A DNA stretch of 14,202 nt from contig DOFA01000132.1 in NCBI GenBank assembly GCA_003532195.1, positions 1 through 14,202 on the forward strand, in the 5' to 3' direction. A program made the translations under genes and the position numbers. Below are positions 13,696 to 14,202 of this stretch, piece after piece. Below the pieces are notes generated by a model. That model was not told where the DNA came from. It ran no database searches and was given only the letters and a program-made list of their open reading frames with translations. How positions within the stretch are numbered: position 1 is the stretch's first letter; each line of letters begins with the position of its first letter. The stretch is from Clostridiales bacterium. Its GTDB lineage: Bacteria; Bacillota; Clostridia; Saccharofermentanales; UBA5734.

Positions 13696-13742
13696 AAACA
13701 GTGTTTGACCAGAGGCACGGCGTGGACGGCGGCACACTGTTT
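13696..13742. repeat. Inverted repeat between divergent promoters
   Basis: AAACAGTGT (13696-13704) and its perfect reverse complement ACACTGTTT (13734-13742) are separated by 29 bases. The left arm extends to AAACAGTGTTT (13696-13706), itself a palindrome around one base, and the right arm contains ACACTGT. The two half-sites flank the -35 region of the leftward promoter and the -10 region of the rightward one. This looks like a paired operator for a dimeric regulator, possibly with looping; no regulator gene is in the window. Confidence 0.5.
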
Positions 13743-13752
13743 CGAATATAAT
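13723..13752 (+). promoter_or_regulatory. Possible promoter of the lipoprotein gene
   Basis: A perfect TATAAT lies at 13747-13752; TGGACG at 13723-13728 is a 4-of-6 match to a -35 box at 18 bases spacing. It would start transcription about 45 bases before the lipoprotein ATG. Confidence 0.42.
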
Positions 13753-13804
13753 AGGTTCAGAATTTAAAAAACTGCCAATCCGGCTTAATGAAAGGAAGGC
13801 TGCC

Positions 13805-14202
13805 ATGCTCAAGAAAAGGCTGCTCCTCAGTTTACTGCTTATATCTGTTTTATTATTGGTTTCCGGCTGCCGGATCAACGATATCGTGAGCAATGCCGCC
13901 GCCAAGATGAAAGCCGAAGGCCGCGGTCATGGTGAAACTCTGGTTTTTGGCCAGGATGAAGTCATGCAGACCGCTTTTTTCGATGTGAAAATCAACTCAG
14001 CTAAACTGGTGCCGGAACTAAGCGAGTATGTGCCGGACGATGAAGCCAATCTGTTTCTTGTCGTCAACGTCACCGTCACTGATACGTTCGCCGACCAGGG
14101 CAAGATCCCCATGTTCTACAGTGATTTCGAACTGACATGGGCCTCGCTGGAAGGCGCCACAGTCTATGCCGAAACGAGTTTTGCCGAGGGGCAGCTCCCC
14201 GA
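13805..14202 (+). CDS. Secreted lipoprotein, DUF4352/DUF5105-like, 3' end missing
   Basis: The first 132 residues of a lipoprotein are present; the gene continues beyond the window. The N-terminus is a classical lipoprotein signal: KKR, a leucine-rich core, then the lipobox LVSGC with Cys22 as the lipidated residue. After a short linker, residues about 45-130 form a beta-rich segment (AFFDVKINSAKLV, then ANLFLVVNVTVTDTF, IPMFYSDFELTW). This is the pattern of DUF4352/DUF5105-type immunoglobulin-like domains on Gram-positive lipoproteins, which have no firm function. AAGGAAGG at 13792-13799 lies 5 bases before ATG 13805. It is divergent from the aminotransferase operon and may share the operator-like repeat with it. 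Confidence 0.85.
   Translation, partial: MLKKRLLLSLLLISVLLLVSGCRINDIVSNAAAKMKAEGRGHGETLVFGQDEVMQTAFFDVKINSAKLVPELSEYVPDDEANLFLVVNVTVTDTFADQGKIPMFYSDFELTWASLEGATVYAETSFAEGQLP

Overview
The window reads as a chromosomal segment of a moderately GC-rich anaerobic Bacillota (Clostridia-like) bacterium. Reasons: strong AGGAGG-type ribosome binding sites before nearly every gene, TTG used as a start codon, an ECF sigma factor overlapping a membrane anti-sigma-like gene, a Gram-positive-style lipoprotein, and intracellular GH36 and GH3 glycosidases without signal peptides. This assignment is inference; no rRNA or other taxonomic marker is present.

Region 1 (1-6728, all + strand) is a tightly spaced seven-gene carbohydrate operon, cut at its 5' end. 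The order is PfkB sugar kinase (3' end only), DeoC-type aldolase 1, a divergent GH36 glycosidase, a zinc-dependent sorbitol-dehydrogenase-like oxidoreductase, a small cupin, ribokinase-like PfkB kinase 2, and DeoC-type aldolase 2. Two kinase-aldolase pairs therefore bracket a hydrolase, an oxidoreductase and a possible isomerase. Aldolase 2 looks like ordinary deoxyribose-phosphate aldolase. Aldolase 1 keeps the catalytic Asp and Lys residues but is altered at phosphate-binding positions. The layout suggests a route that releases a sugar, oxidises or isomerises it, phosphorylates it and splits it by retro-aldol cleavage. The substrate cannot be named from sequence.

Region 2 (6795-8012, - strand) holds a small protein with a C-terminal J domain and, upstream of it, a Phd/YefM antitoxin-like domain fused to a Uma2 (DUF820) PD-(D/E)XK nuclease domain. 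The fusion gene has a near-consensus sigma-A promoter whose -10 box overlaps TGTACA, the core motif of YefM operators, inside a set of direct and inverted repeats. This looks autoregulated.

Region 3 (8013-9956) is an AT-rich intergenic stretch followed by an ECF sigma factor (+) and an overlapping single-pass membrane protein that is probably its anti-sigma factor. Region 4 (10006-13635, - strand) is a two-gene operon: an unusual long class III PLP aminotransferase followed by a GH3 beta-glycosidase. A divergent intergenic region with an inverted repeat separates it from a lipoprotein gene (+) that runs off the end of the window.

No tRNA, rRNA, CRISPR array, insertion sequence or convincing rho-independent terminator was seen.
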